This document shows, one piece after another, positions 18,108 to 28,373 of a stretch of 64,000 nt of DNA. The notes below the pieces were generated by a model. That model ran no database searches. It was not told where the DNA came from and saw only the letters and a list, made by a program, of their open reading frames with translations. Within the stretch, counting starts at the first letter, position 1; every line of letters begins with the position of its first letter. This DNA is from Leucobacter coleopterorum. Lineage in GTDB: Bacteria; Actinomycetota; Actinomycetes; Actinomycetales; Microbacteriaceae. The DNA is taken from assembly GCF_011382985.1 (NCBI RefSeq), contig NZ_CP049933.1:1860001-1924000 (forward strand). The letters are read 5' to 3'. The translations under genes were made by a program, and so were the position numbers.

Positions 18108-18809
18108 ATGAGACGCCCAACCGATCCGCTGTCACCGCGAACACTCCCCCGCTGGAAGCTCACCGCCTTCGTGGGCGGGGCTGTGCTCGGCCTGGTTTTC
18201 GCGGCAACCGCGACCATTGGTCTTCTCATCGGCCCACCCGACACCACGATTTCCCCAGCCGTTGAAAACACCCGCTCTCCGGCCACAATCTCACCAGGTG
18301 CACGGCAATCGGCAACTCCGGCGATGCTCTCGCCCGTTGTGTCAACGGCGGATGCGGAGCAGTTCGCCAGGTCGGCAGCAGAAACCTTATTCGAGTGGGA
18401 CACCTTGCAAGGCTTTCAACCCCGTGACTATGCGCAGATAATTGTTGATGCAGGCGACGCGGACAGCGGAGAGCTCAACGGGCTCGCCGAAGATACGAGC
18501 AACTACCTCCCGTCGCAGGCGGCGTGGGTCGAATTGCAGAAGTACGAGACGACACAGTCCTTACGCATTGACCGGTTATGGGTGCCTGAGCGGTGGCAAG
18601 ACGTGCTCGATCAGGCCCGCGACGGTGCGATTCTTCCGGGCACTGTCGCATACACCGTCGAAGGCATGAGACTGCGCACCGGACTCTGGGACGGCGACGT
18701 TGTTGAAACCGCGCATCCGGTGTCGTTCACCCTCTTTGTGGTGTGCAAGCCAAGCTACACAACGTGTCGCCTGCTGAGGCTGTCAGCGCTCGATACGCCG
18801 CTCCAGTAG
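18108..18809 (+). CDS. Membrane-anchored ICE protein (possible VirB8/TcpC-like role)
   Basis: 233 residues: one N-terminal helix (LTAFVGGAVLGLVFAATATIG), a Pro/Ser/Thr-rich linker, then a compact outer domain of about 150 residues. The layout (one helix plus an outer NTF2-size domain) and position before the lysin gene match VirB8/TcpC-type scaffold proteins, but no motif proves it. No good ribosome-binding site is visible before ATG 18108. Confidence 0.6.
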   Translation: MRRPTDPLSPRTLPRWKLTAFVGGAVLGLVFAATATIGLLIGPPDTTISPAVENTRSPATISPGARQSATPAMLSPVVSTADAEQFARSAAETLFEWDTLQGFQPRDYAQIIVDAGDADSGELNGLAEDTSNYLPSQAAWVELQKYETTQSLRIDRLWVPERWQDVLDQARDGAILPGTVAYTVEGMRLRTGLWDGDVVETAHPVSFTLFVVCKPSYTTCRLLRLSALDTPLQ

Positions 18810-18834
18810 CGCTCATAAGAATGAGGGGTACGGA

Positions 18835-19533
18835 ATGAAAGTTGCAGCATGGTTTGCAGCAGTGGTGCTGGCTATCGGGCCAGGGGTGGGTCTGCTTGGT
18901 ATCGCCAGCATTGCCACCCCACCCGGCACAGTCGCTTGCGCAGGCCAACCGACTACTTCTAACGGTGACACCACGGTTGCCACAGAGAAACCGTCAGAGT
19001 CGGCATCGGTTGTGTTCCCGCTCCCAGCAGGAACGTGGGTGCGTACCGACGGGTTTGGTCCACGAGATTTTGCGGCGAACCAGTTCCACACCGGCACGGA
19101 CTTTGCCGCAGCCGATGGCACCCCGATTTTGGCCGCTGCGGACGGGATTGTCACTGTTGCTGAGTTCTCCGCCATGTGGGGTGGCCTGATGGTGATTGAA
19201 CATACGATCAACGGGCAAACGCTCGCGACAGCGTATGCGCATATGTGGCAGAACGGCATCTTTGTGTCTCCCGGTCAGAAAGTGCAGGCTGGGCAGCACA
19301 TTGGTGCAGTCGGAAGTTCAGGGCTGAGCACCGGCGCACATCTACATTTCGAGGTGCGACCGGGAGGCTCCTTCCAGCCCGCCGTCGATGCCGAGCCGTG
19401 GCTCGCCTCTCTCGGAGCTATCGACCTCGGTTCCCCCGGAGGCAAGCCCGAGGCCGACTGCACACCCGCTGCTACAGAATCACCAACGAGAACAGCCAGC
19501 GCTGTCGGTATTTCGTCGGAGGGTTTGTTGTGA
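18835..19533 (+). CDS. M23 family peptidase, conjugation lysin
   Basis: 232 residues: a signal anchor, then a LytM/M23 domain with the full zinc set (QFHTGTDFAA, AYAHMW, AHLHFEV). A Cys-containing tail follows. Such enzymes open the peptidoglycan locally for the transfer channel. The start has GAGGGG upstream; the stop overlaps the next GTG (GTGA). Confidence 0.87.
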   Translation: MKVAAWFAAVVLAIGPGVGLLGIASIATPPGTVACAGQPTTSNGDTTVATEKPSESASVVFPLPAGTWVRTDGFGPRDFAANQFHTGTDFAAADGTPILAAADGIVTVAEFSAMWGGLMVIEHTINGQTLATAYAHMWQNGIFVSPGQKVQAGQHIGAVGSSGLSTGAHLHFEVRPGGSFQPAVDAEPWLASLGAIDLGSPGGKPEADCTPAATESPTRTASAVGISSEGLL

Positions 19534-19799
19534 ATGTATTTCCTGATTTCGGGAGTATCACAGGGCTTCACTCACTGCGTGAGGTGGTGGGTGCCGCGCT
19601 GATGTTCGTACTTGTGGTGAGCGTGCTCATGCTCGTAATTTCGGCTGTCGCCTGGGGTATTGGAACGTGGTCTGGTAGCCCGCAGGTCTCGACCAAGGGC
19701 CGTGTCGGGGTGCTTGTTTCGCTCGGCGGTGCCCTCATGGCGGGTGCGGCGATGACGATAGTGAACGTGCTGATCAACTACGGCAACACTCTGAGCTGA
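19530..19799 (+). CDS. Small two-helix protein, DUF6112/pilin-like, copy 1
   Basis: 89 residues, GTG start overlapping the lysin stop. Two hydrophobic helices (ALMFVLVVSVLMLVISAVAW and VLVSLGGALMAGAAMTIV) are separated by a short polar loop. Size and layout are those of VirB2/TrbC-type pilins and DUF6112 proteins of actinobacterial ICEs. Paralogous to the gene at 19918. Confidence 0.7.
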   Translation: MNVFPDFGSITGLHSLREVVGAALMFVLVVSVLMLVISAVAWGIGTWSGSPQVSTKGRVGVLVSLGGALMAGAAMTIVNVLINYGNTLS

Positions 19800-19917
19800 C
19801 TACTCGCCGTCGCACACCTGTTTCCCCGGTCATCCGGTTGGGCTGTGGCGGTTTGGGCGCTGGGAGTGCACCTCTTTAGTGTCCACCCACCGTTGCCATT
19901 GACAGGAGCTTTACGCT

Positions 19918-20187
19918 GTGATCGATATTGACCCCAACTCAACAGGCCTCCCCGGCGTTGAAGCACTCAAGTTGATTGTCGGGGCCGTGATGACCTTCGG
20001 TCTGATTCTCTCTGCCCTTGGCATCATCATCTCGGCCGTTGTGTGGGGTATCGGCGCGAACTCCTCCAATCCGAGCTTGTCAGGCAAAGGAAAAATTGGG
20101 GTGTTGATCTGCTGTGGCGCGGCAGTGCTCTGCGGTGGCGCAGTCACGCTCATCAACTTCTTCTGGGACGTCGGGCAGTCAATCTGA
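19918..20187 (+). CDS. Small two-helix protein, DUF6112/pilin-like, copy 2
   Basis: 89 residues, same length and pattern as copy 1 (ISAVVWGIGANSSNPS against ISAVAWGIGTWSGSPQ), indicating tandem duplication. GTG start with AGGAG upstream. Probably a subunit of the transfer channel or a surface filament; two related subunits may form a mixed structure. Confidence 0.7.
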   Translation: MIDIDPNSTGLPGVEALKLIVGAVMTFGLILSALGIIISAVVWGIGANSSNPSLSGKGKIGVLICCGAAVLCGGAVTLINFFWDVGQSI

Positions 20188-20224
20188 TGACGCTCATGAT
20201 CTGTTTCAAATCAAGGATTCGCTC

Positions 20225-21598
20225 ATGAGTTTGTGTGATCAGCCGATTCTCTCGGCCATCTGTGACGCAGCGGACGAAACCGCTGCGATGGTGGCCGCCG
20301 CCCCCATCCAGTGGATCGCGAACGCTGTCGGGGAAACCGCCGCCTGGTTTATCGAATCACTCTGGTCCGTGTTTGAAGCGACCACCCTGGTCGATGTCAC
20401 CAGCGGAGAATACATCGCCGTCTATAACCTCATTTTTGGTATTGGAATCACCATTTCCCTGCTGCTGTTCTGCTTCCAGCTCATCACCGCCGTCGTCAAA
20501 CGCGAAGCCGGAGGCCTCACCCGCGCGGGCCTGGGACTTGGCAAAAGCGTCCTCGGATCATTCGTCGTCATCAGCCTCACCGCACTGGGCCTTTCCATCG
20601 TTGATCAGTTGTGCGTCGGCATCGTGCAGGCCACCGGGAACTCAGTGGCCACCATGGGTGACAAGATCCTCATCCTCACCACCGCCCTCACCACGCTCAA
20701 CGTCTCATCTCCTGGCGTGGGCGCAATCGTGACGTTGTTCCTGGGCGGACTCACCATCGCGGCGGGCGCAATCGTCTGGTTTTCACTCCTGGTACGCAAA
20801 AGCCTGCTGCTGCTCGCGATAGCGCTCGCCCCGCTCGCCCTCGCCGGGTCTTCCTGGGATGCCACGAAAACGTGGGCGTCGAAGTGGCTGATGTTTGTGA
20901 TCGCATTGATCGCATCAAAGCTCGTGCTGACGGTCATTCTCTTGGTCGCCGTATCGCAGTTGTCAGTGCCTATCGCGCTCGATATTCAAGCACTCACGGA
21001 CCCACTCGCAGGGATTGTGCTGCTTGCGATTGCCGCGTTTGCGCCCTACATGACATATAAAGCAATCTCGTGGCTTGGCGTCGATTATTACCATGCAATG
21101 TCTACCGAGTCCGAAGCGAAGCAGGCGCTCAACCGTCCTGTTCCTGTGCCAAACCGGCTGCCCGGTAACCTCGGCAGTCTCGGTAAACCTCTCGGTGACA
21201 ACGGAAGCAGCGGGAGCGGTGGTGGCTCGGCTGCGAAACCACCCACACCCGGCCCTGCTACCGGTGGCGGCGCAGGGAGCGGAGCTGCCGGTGGGGCAGG
21301 AGCCGGTACAGCGGGTAGCGGCGCTGGGGCCGGTGCTGCAGGTGCCGGGGCAGCAGCTGGACCTATCGGGATCGCTGCCGTTGTCGCCGTTGGCGCGGCC
21401 ACGGCAGGCCCGAAACTTGGCAACGCACTCGCTGGGCAAGCAGAAGGCCACCAGGATGCCGCATCCGGCCCCAGCGAAAACACACCACCACAGGCTCCGC
21501 CGTCGGCTCCTGGGCGTATGCCACCTCCACGCGCACTTCCACCCAGTTCCGACTCAGGGAACACCCCACCGGCTCCCCCAGCCACACCGACAACGTAA
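20225..21598 (+). CDS. TrbL/VirB6-like conjugal transfer membrane protein
   Basis: 457 residues. The first 280 residues contain about six membrane helices (IFGIGITISLLLFCFQLI and following). The long tail is Gly/Ala- and Pro-rich (repeats of GAGAGAAG type) and probably cytoplasmic or disordered. Such TrbL-like proteins form the membrane channel of type IV secretion. The start at ATG 20225 has AAGGA upstream; longer in-frame extensions overlap the preceding gene and are rejected. Confidence 0.8.
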   Translation: MSLCDQPILSAICDAADETAAMVAAAPIQWIANAVGETAAWFIESLWSVFEATTLVDVTSGEYIAVYNLIFGIGITISLLLFCFQLITAVVKREAGGLTRAGLGLGKSVLGSFVVISLTALGLSIVDQLCVGIVQATGNSVATMGDKILILTTALTTLNVSSPGVGAIVTLFLGGLTIAAGAIVWFSLLVRKSLLLLAIALAPLALAGSSWDATKTWASKWLMFVIALIASKLVLTVILLVAVSQLSVPIALDIQALTDPLAGIVLLAIAAFAPYMTYKAISWLGVDYYHAMSTESEAKQALNRPVPVPNRLPGNLGSLGKPLGDNGSSGSGGGSAAKPPTPGPATGGGAGSGAAGGAGAGTAGSGAGAGAAGAGAAAGPIGIAAVVAVGAATAGPKLGNALAGQAEGHQDAASGPSENTPPQAPPSAPGRMPPPRALPPSSDSGNTPPAPPATPTT

Positions 21599-21610
21599 GG
21601 AACGTCTGTC

Positions 21611-23064
21611 ATGTCGTCGTCTCACGATTTCTCGCTCGCACCCGTGCAATTCTCCCGCCTCACCCGACGCGGCATCATGCTCGGCCTCTCCCTCTCACAA
21701 CTCATCGTCCTCGGCACTGGTCTCTTCGTTGCGGTAGCCGCGCTCTACACAGCAGGCGGGGCCGGCCTGCTCTGGACATCCCCCATCTGGGGATTGTGTG
21801 TGGCTGTCGCTACGGTGCCGATCAGTGGGCGGCGGGCAACCGAGTGGGCACCAATCGTCTTCAGGTGGCTGCAACGAAGGGCTACAGGGCAGACCGAGTA
21901 CCGACGTAATCTCATGCGCCCACGCCCCGCAGGCACCCTCGCGCTCCCCGGAGACGCGGCGGCGCTTCGGGAATGGGTTGATCAGGAGACCGGGGCTGCA
22001 ATGATTCATGATCCTCACCAGCAGTTCCTCACCGCAGTGCTTGCCGTGTCGCACCCCGCGTTCGTACTGCTCGACCCAGGAGACCAGCAACGCCGCGTGA
22101 ACGGGTGGGGCCGGGTGCTCGCCTCCGCGTGCCGGTCCGGCAGAATCGGCAAAATCCAAGTGAGTGAGCGCACCGTTCCTGACTCCGGCTCAGGACTCGC
22201 ACAGTGGTGGCACGACCACGGCACCCACGACGGCTCCTGGGCCGCAACCACCTATGCCGACCTCATCGACCGTGCCGGACCCGCCGGAGAACGACACCAA
22301 ACACTCGTATCGCTCTCGCTCGACATGAAAGCCGCGGCTCGCGCAATCCGCACCTCCGGCGGTGGCATTCGCGGAACCGCAGAGGTACTCCGACAAGAAA
22401 TGACAACGTTCATCACCGCAATCCGTTCCGCTGACCTCACAATCGGTGGATGGCTCACCCCAGGCGAGATCGCCCTCGTCCTCCGAGCCGCCTACGATCC
22501 CTCAACCGCTGCTGCGCTCGAGAGGCACGGCGAGGTCGGGCGTGAACTGGCGACCGCCGGCCCAGTCGCGGTCAGCGAACGATGGGACCAACTGCGTTCA
22601 GACTCAGCCTGCCACACGGTGTTGTGGATTAGTGAATGGCCGCGCAGCCAGGTCTATCCTGGGTTCCTCTCCTCACTGATCCTGTCCACGGGGATTTTGC
22701 GGACGATCTCGTTGCATTATCTGCCCGTGCAGGCAGAGCGCGCGGCGCGTGATATTCGCCGAAAACGCACTGAACTCATCTCCGACAAAGCGCAACGGCA
22801 GAAAATGGGGCAGATTGAGGATGCCGCGGTCGCCGCCGAATATACCGACATCCTGCAGCAAGAAGCTGACCTCTCGGCAGGTCACGGACTTGTCCGTGTC
22901 ACCGGCCTCATCTCGATCACCGCCCCACACCAGAAGAGCTTGAAGCGGCTGTCGCCGCTGTCGAGCAGATGGCGATCCAGGCATCCTGCGAAACCCGCAG
23001 ACTCGTCGGCCAACAAGCCAGAGCATTTGCTGCATGTGCGCTCCCACTCGCCCGCCCCATCTAA
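21611..23064 (+). CDS. SCO6880-family conjugation protein, frameshifted as read
   Basis: Repaired length is 484 residues, usual for the family. Two N-terminal helices (PrgI-like) are followed by a large soluble domain. As read, the frame passes into a meaningless basic tail after TGLISITAP. One extra C in CCCC 22923-22926 gives TPEELEAAVAAVEQMAIQAS and a stop at 23064. In these operons the protein precedes the VirB4-like ATPase and probably couples it to the membrane. Confidence 0.8.
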
Positions 23065-23122
23065 CCGACCTCATCGACAGCCACCCCCTTCACTAACCGA
23101 GTAGAACCGTTCAGGAGCTTTA

Positions 23123-23626
23123 ATGTCTGATTCAGCCCCACAACATCACGCAGCTTCAGTCGCTTACGAAGCGTTGAAAGACCTGGCACATACTGTTCGC
23201 GAAGCCCCTCCAGCCGAGCTATATTCGCTCACCGGCGAACTTCTTGGGATCACCCGGGTGCTACCCGATGTGCTCCGAAAGGTAGGGGTGCTCGTGTTGG
23301 CGAGAAGCGAGGACGCAACGCTCGACTCGATCTCGTCTGGGCACTCTGCCCGCACTGAAATTGAAGCTGCTGCGCGACATCTCATTGCGGCATCGGAGTT
23401 CATCGACGCGGCACAATCTCGTCTCGATCACGCCGCGCAACACCTTTCAGAACTGGCATGGCCTCCCCAGCCCACACACGCCCGGCAAACCGCACAACGT
23501 GGTCTCGCCGCAACCGCGCAACGTTCCGACCTCGCAGCCGCCCAAACAGTTCGGCTTTCTGACCTGGCTGCACCAAGCGAACGCTACACCCCTCCGGCGC
23601 AACACGGCACAGGTCTCACCCGATGA
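23123..23626 (+). CDS. Hypothetical ICE protein, helical
   Basis: 167 residues, soluble and mostly helical (ELYSLTGELLGITRVLPDVL), with a low-complexity Gln/Ala tail. AGGAG precedes the ATG; the TGA overlaps the VirB4-like ATG. Not recognised; similar small helical proteins occur between these genes in related elements and may be assembly factors or mobilisation accessory proteins. Confidence 0.65.
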   Translation: MSDSAPQHHAASVAYEALKDLAHTVREAPPAELYSLTGELLGITRVLPDVLRKVGVLVLARSEDATLDSISSGHSARTEIEAAARHLIAASEFIDAAQSRLDHAAQHLSELAWPPQPTHARQTAQRGLAATAQRSDLAAAQTVRLSDLAAPSERYTPPAQHGTGLTR

Positions 23627-25103
23627 AAGAAGAACGGCTGCACACGAGCGTGCTCGTCACGCCCGATGCAGAGCGGCGACGTTTACGGAAAGAACGAAAA
23701 CGAGCCGCCGAACAACTCACGCACCAGGCCCGCACCCGTGCTTTCACCGAAAAGAAAACCCGATTCGAAGCCGAACGTGAAGAGCAACGAAACACGATCT
23801 ATCTCCCCGCAGCGGGAGAACCCGGCCCACAGATGCTGCGCACGCCGGGCAAGTTTCGTCTCCCGAAGCATCAAGATACATCTGCCGTGATAGCCGGGCA
23901 CTACCCGTTTCTCGCAGAGGCCGGTTTAGGGGCAGACGGTTCGTTTATCGGGCAAGACCTCTACTCTGGAGCAAGCTTTGTGTATGACCCGTGGGTACTG
24001 TACGCGCAAGGCGTGATTACCGCCCCAACATCGTTGTTGCAGGCATCGTCGGCTCCGGAAAATCAGCCCTCGTAAAATCCCTCTACACCCGAGCACTCCC
24101 CTTCGGCAGGCGCGTCTACATTCCAGGCGATCCCAAAGGCGAACACTCACACATCGCAGAACTCGTCGGCGGCAAAGCAATCGTCCTCGGGCGTGGCCTC
24201 CCCCAACGACTCAACCCCCTGGACGAGGGATACCGTGCGTCGGGCCTCAGCGACCAAGACTGGGCCACCCAGGTGAACGGGCGCAGGCGTGAACTCATCG
24301 GCAGCCTCGCCGAAACCATGCTCACACGCCCCCTCTCACCACTCGAACACACCAGCATCGACCACGCCCTCAACACAGTCATGCTCACCCACACAACCCC
24401 GGTACTCCCCCACATCGTCGATCACATCCTCAACCCCACCATCGACCCAGCGCTACCAGATGACGAACGACTCAAAGAAGACGGCAGGCAACTCGGTCAC
24501 GCCCTCAGACGCCTCGTATCAGGCGATCTCCAAGGCGTATTCGACGGCCCGAGCACCGTGACGTTTGATCCCAGCCTGCCAATGGTCAGTCTCGATCTCT
24601 CACGCATGGTCGATAACGCGGCTCTCACCTCAGTGTTGATGACCTGCTCGTCAGCGTGGATGGAATCAGCCTTACTCGATCCCCATGGCGGGCAACGATA
24701 CGTGGTGTACGACGAAGCATGGCGACTCATGGCCTACCCAAGCCTGCTACGACGTATGGATCAACAATGGCGACTCGCCAGGCACTACGGCATCGCCAAC
24801 GTCCTCGTCTTCCACAAACTCACCGACCTCGACAACGTTGGTGACCAAGGGTCAGCCATGCGCGCAATCGCATCCTCACTCCTCTCAAACGCCGAAACAC
24901 GAGTGATCTACCGACAAGAATCCGATCAGCTCGGAGCCACCGCGCAAGCACTCGGACTCACCGGAACCGAACAGTCGCTGCTCCCGAGCCTCGGCATCGG
25001 ACAGGGACTCTGGAAGATCGCCGGACGATCATTCTTAACGCAACATCAGCTACATCCGGCAGAGTTCGAAGCCTTCGATACTCGCTCGAAGATGCTCAAC
25101 TGA
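23623..25103 (+). CDS. VirB4-like conjugation ATPase, frameshifted as read
   Basis: Repaired length is 493 residues. Walker A is GIVGSGKSAL and Walker B is RYVVYDEAW, with a later LATRHYG-type helical segment of VirB4/TraC ATPases. The N-terminal 130 residues lie in a different frame from the ATPase core. One extra C in CCCC 24023-24026 joins them exactly before Walker A (GVITAPNIVVAGIVGSGKS). It powers the type IV secretion channel. Shorter than classical VirB4 because part of the N-terminal domain is carried by the SCO6880-family partner. Confidence 0.85.
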
Positions 25104-25383
25104 GCAAGTTCGTAAGCACCTTGTCCAGCAATTTGTCCTCCACATATGTGAATTGCTCGTTATCCGCGCTAGTCCGTACTTTTACGGCCCCGTTGCCTTT
25201 CTGGGTCACTGTGACCGTTACCGTTGCGGCCCACCCTTCACGAGGCTCGTACACTTTTGACGCAGATACGTTCCAAGTCTTGCTACGTCTCAACAACCCC
25301 TCGGTGGTATCTGGCTCGCGCAATGTACCGCTCTCAATAGCCAACTTCACTCTTTGCGAGAATTTATCAGCCGGGGTCATCAT
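25096..25383 (-). CDS. Small hypothetical protein on the opposite strand
   Basis: 95 residues, soluble, with a natural-looking composition (WNVSASKVYEPREGW, TVTVTVTQKGNG). The ATG has GGAG 4 nt upstream. It converges on the VirB4-like gene with an 8-bp overlap of the ends. Not recognised; the only minus-strand gene in the conjugation block, so it could be a regulator or an exclusion or immunity factor, but nothing proves this. Confidence 0.55.
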   Translation of the reverse strand: MMTPADKFSQRVKLAIESGTLREPDTTEGLLRRSKTWNVSASKVYEPREGWAATVTVTVTQKGNGAVKVRTSADNEQFTYVEDKLLDKVLTNLLS

Positions 25384-25553
25384 TTGTCTCCATGCGTTGT
25401 CAAATTGGTACAGCTACGCTGATTTTGGCATGATTCTATCTCCGCCATTCTTCAGCTCAACAAGTCATTGTGAAATTCGCTCCGCACCTGCTCTTTAGGC
25501 CGTCGCCAGTCCGGCGGTGGCCCTTCTTCTTTACGGAATTCAGGAGCGCAATA

Positions 25554-28268
25554 ATGTCCTTTACCTTCACTCGTCCACCGGATGATCTACCAAGTGCAGA
25601 CTTGCAGAATCGCAAATTGTGCAGCCAGTTCGTCACTGGGCTCCTGGCGTTAATCCTGCTCGTATCAGGTTTGATCATGCTGCCAAGCCCTCCCGCTCAG
25701 GCCGCAACACTTGGAGTGGGTTACGGGAACGAGCAACTGTGGCTCGGTAGCTTCTCATCGAACGGGAGGCAAGCGTACTGCATGGATATTGATGCGCTGC
25801 CACCGTTCGGAAACACTCAGCATCCAGAGCTACAAACCACACTCGATAACCTGACATCTGTTCAGCTTGCGCAACTCAACTACACGATGGGGCGTTGGGG
25901 CGAAAGCCTCGATCCAGCGATTACTGCTGCAGTGCAGTTGTTCGTGTGGGATGTCGCAGATCACGAAACCTATGTGAGTCGAGGTGGTGACGGGAACTAC
26001 ATCACTTGGGCTCCCGCTGAAGGACGAAGCACAGTGTTAGCGAATTTGGCGGTGATGCGGAGCGAAGCTGCGGCCAATGCGGTTATGAACCCGTCTGCTT
26101 CAGCGAGTATCGAGATGAGTGATCAGTACAACGGGCAACTCACGATCGCTACCCTGCCTGCTTCGTTACAGGGGACGGCGACGCTCACGAATGCCACGTT
26201 TGAGAACGGGGCAACGACGGCGACACTCGGTGCTGGCACACACCGCATCCTCGGTACTCCATCGGAGGGTGCGCCTGAGTATCGCATTGGTGCATCGTTC
26301 TCTGCCCAGGCCGCTGGTCTCGGGGCTGGCGTGGATTTGTTTTACACTCCTGGCGAGCAGCGCATTCTCGGGACGGCATCGTTTGAACCGGTAACCGCAA
26401 CCGCTCAGACCCCGATGATTCCGCTTGATTTTCAGCCAGAGATCACCACACAGGTCAGCGCAAAGTTCGTGGCTCAGGGTGACCCGTTTGTAGACGGCGT
26501 GACGGTACGGGTGACCAAACATAGCTGGATCGCGGTAAATGGCAGCCCGATCGCTATCGAAGCGGTCGGCAAACTGTACGGCCCGTTTGATGAGCAACCC
26601 GCCGAAGCCAACGCACCCCCTGCCGGAGCACCGCTTGCAGGTACTGAGCAACTGACCCTCACCGGTCCGGGCACCTATACCTCGCCTGGCACGATTATCG
26701 CGCCCGAAAGTGGGTTCTATACCTGGGTGTGGTCCATCAGTAAAGAGGCGCAGGGCGCGAACTCGAAATATCTCACCGCGTCGTTCACGGACAAGTTTGG
26801 TCTGGTCCCTGAGACAAGCGTCACACCGTTTCGGCCTGAAGCCGTATCCAAAGCGAATCAGAAGCTCGTAAAGCCAGGAGACGCGGTCACTGACACAATT
26901 ACGGTGTCATCTACGAACGGGCGCTGGCTCAAACATGACGGTGTGTTCATTCCGGTCACATTTGAAGGCACTGCCTATCAGGTGCCTGGCACGTTGCCGC
27001 CGTCACAGAACGCCGCGATCCCGGCGGATGCTCAGGCCGTTGCGTCTGCCACGGTAACGGCAACCGGCCCAGGCGTGTATACGAGTTCTGAGGTGGTGGT
27101 GCCTGCTGGTGGGTTTGTGACCTGGGTGTGGGAAATGAAGAAACAGTCACAACCGGTGTGGATACAGCCGTATCTCGCTGCGGACTGGGCCGATGACTAC
27201 GGCATCACAGTCGAGACACATTCGGTGCGCTGGCCGATCCAGATCGTGTCAGAAATCAAAGAATACAACGTGCATCTCAAAGGAGGCCGGGCCTTCGACC
27301 GCATTGAGATGACCGGATTCCCGGACAACCACGGCACTTTCACCGGCGACGGCTATTGGAACGCCGACGTTGACGAGGTGACACACACTGTCTACGGACC
27401 ATTCACAACCGAGGATGAACTCACGGACTCACTTGATCTTGCGACGGCTCCGACCCTCACGTCGATCACGACACCGGCACGTAATGGCACTTACCAGTTG
27501 GGATACACGGCGGAGGATGCGATCAAGCCGGTGAAGCCTGGCTATTACGTCATCGTCAGTGTGTTTGTGGGTGATGATCGGGTGCAACCGTTTATGAGTT
27601 CACCGGCGGATATTCGGGAACGGTTCTTTGTGCCGGGTGATCGCCAACCGGTCACGGTGATTACGCAGGCCACACCCGAGGTGCGCGTCGACGAGCCGTT
27701 TGAAGATCTCGCCCTGGTGCAGGGCACCGACATCCCCGAGGGCGCGTATCTCCAGTTCCGCGCCTACGGCCCGCAGGCTCCAGGCGAAACACCGGTCTGT
27801 GACACACCGTTTTTCACCAGCGACAAGATAGCGGTCACGCAGGCAGGGATCTACCACTCCGGCACAACAACAACCAACACTGCGGGCAATGTCTACTGGG
27901 TCGAAACGCTCTATAGCGCCACGGGCAAGGTGATCGCAGAAGGCACATGTGGCGCACCCGGCGAAACCACCGTGGTGTTAGGACAGGCAGAGGCCGTCAC
28001 GGTGGTGACGAACGAGGTCGTACCTGGCGCTATCGTTGCACCGAAACTCGCGGACACCGGCAGTAACAGCCTCCTGCTGCCGTTCCTTCTCACGGTGAGT
28101 GTTGCGTGCGTTGCAGCCGCGATCATGTTGTTCTCCCGGCGACGGACATCACAACTCGGCACCGACAGCGATGACAGTGGTGACGACGACGATTCGGATG
28201 ACACCGAGAGCGATCTTCCCCACGATGTTAGAGAGGACGGTGATGTGATCGACACGCTCCTGAAGTAA
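25554..28268 (+). CDS. Large sortase-anchored surface protein of the ICE
   Basis: 904 residues: a signal peptide ending near AQAAT, an N-terminal domain with AYCMDID and AAVQLFVWDV that resembles a thioester adhesin domain, then three repeats of about 150 residues marked by YGPF and GxYTW(V)W motifs. The C-terminus has a LADTG sorting signal, a helix, an RRR stop and a very acidic tail. The start at ATG 25554 has AGGAG upstream. Its architecture closely follows the chromosomal LPQTG protein at 53214-55663. A probable adhesin promoting mating contact; an isopeptide- or thioester-stabilised fibre is inference. Confidence 0.78.
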   Translation: MSFTFTRPPDDLPSADLQNRKLCSQFVTGLLALILLVSGLIMLPSPPAQAATLGVGYGNEQLWLGSFSSNGRQAYCMDIDALPPFGNTQHPELQTTLDNLTSVQLAQLNYTMGRWGESLDPAITAAVQLFVWDVADHETYVSRGGDGNYITWAPAEGRSTVLANLAVMRSEAAANAVMNPSASASIEMSDQYNGQLTIATLPASLQGTATLTNATFENGATTATLGAGTHRILGTPSEGAPEYRIGASFSAQAAGLGAGVDLFYTPGEQRILGTASFEPVTATAQTPMIPLDFQPEITTQVSAKFVAQGDPFVDGVTVRVTKHSWIAVNGSPIAIEAVGKLYGPFDEQPAEANAPPAGAPLAGTEQLTLTGPGTYTSPGTIIAPESGFYTWVWSISKEAQGANSKYLTASFTDKFGLVPETSVTPFRPEAVSKANQKLVKPGDAVTDTITVSSTNGRWLKHDGVFIPVTFEGTAYQVPGTLPPSQNAAIPADAQAVASATVTATGPGVYTSSEVVVPAGGFVTWVWEMKKQSQPVWIQPYLAADWADDYGITVETHSVRWPIQIVSEIKEYNVHLKGGRAFDRIEMTGFPDNHGTFTGDGYWNADVDEVTHTVYGPFTTEDELTDSLDLATAPTLTSITTPARNGTYQLGYTAEDAIKPVKPGYYVIVSVFVGDDRVQPFMSSPADIRERFFVPGDRQPVTVITQATPEVRVDEPFEDLALVQGTDIPEGAYLQFRAYGPQAPGETPVCDTPFFTSDKIAVTQAGIYHSGTTTTNTAGNVYWVETLYSATGKVIAEGTCGAPGETTVVLGQAEAVTVVTNEVVPGAIVAPKLADTGSNSLLLPFLLTVSVACVAAAIMLFSRRRTSQLGTDSDDSGDDDDSDDTESDLPHDVREDGDVIDTLLK

Positions 28269-28287
28269 CCCCCACTATTCCGCCACT

Positions 28288-28334
28288 GGGAGGTGGGAGA
28301 GCACCGTTGTGGTTCTCTCCCACCTCCCTTTATG
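28288..28334 (+). terminator. Strong rho-independent terminator after the surface protein
   Basis: A perfect 14-bp stem (GGGAGGTGGGAGAG and complement), a 13-nt loop and a following T-rich tract, 20 bp after the surface protein stop. Genes downstream therefore need readthrough or their own promoter. Confidence 0.88.
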
Positions 28335-28373
28335 TTTTCAAGACTTTCGGGGGTGTTTCTACACCTCACAGGC

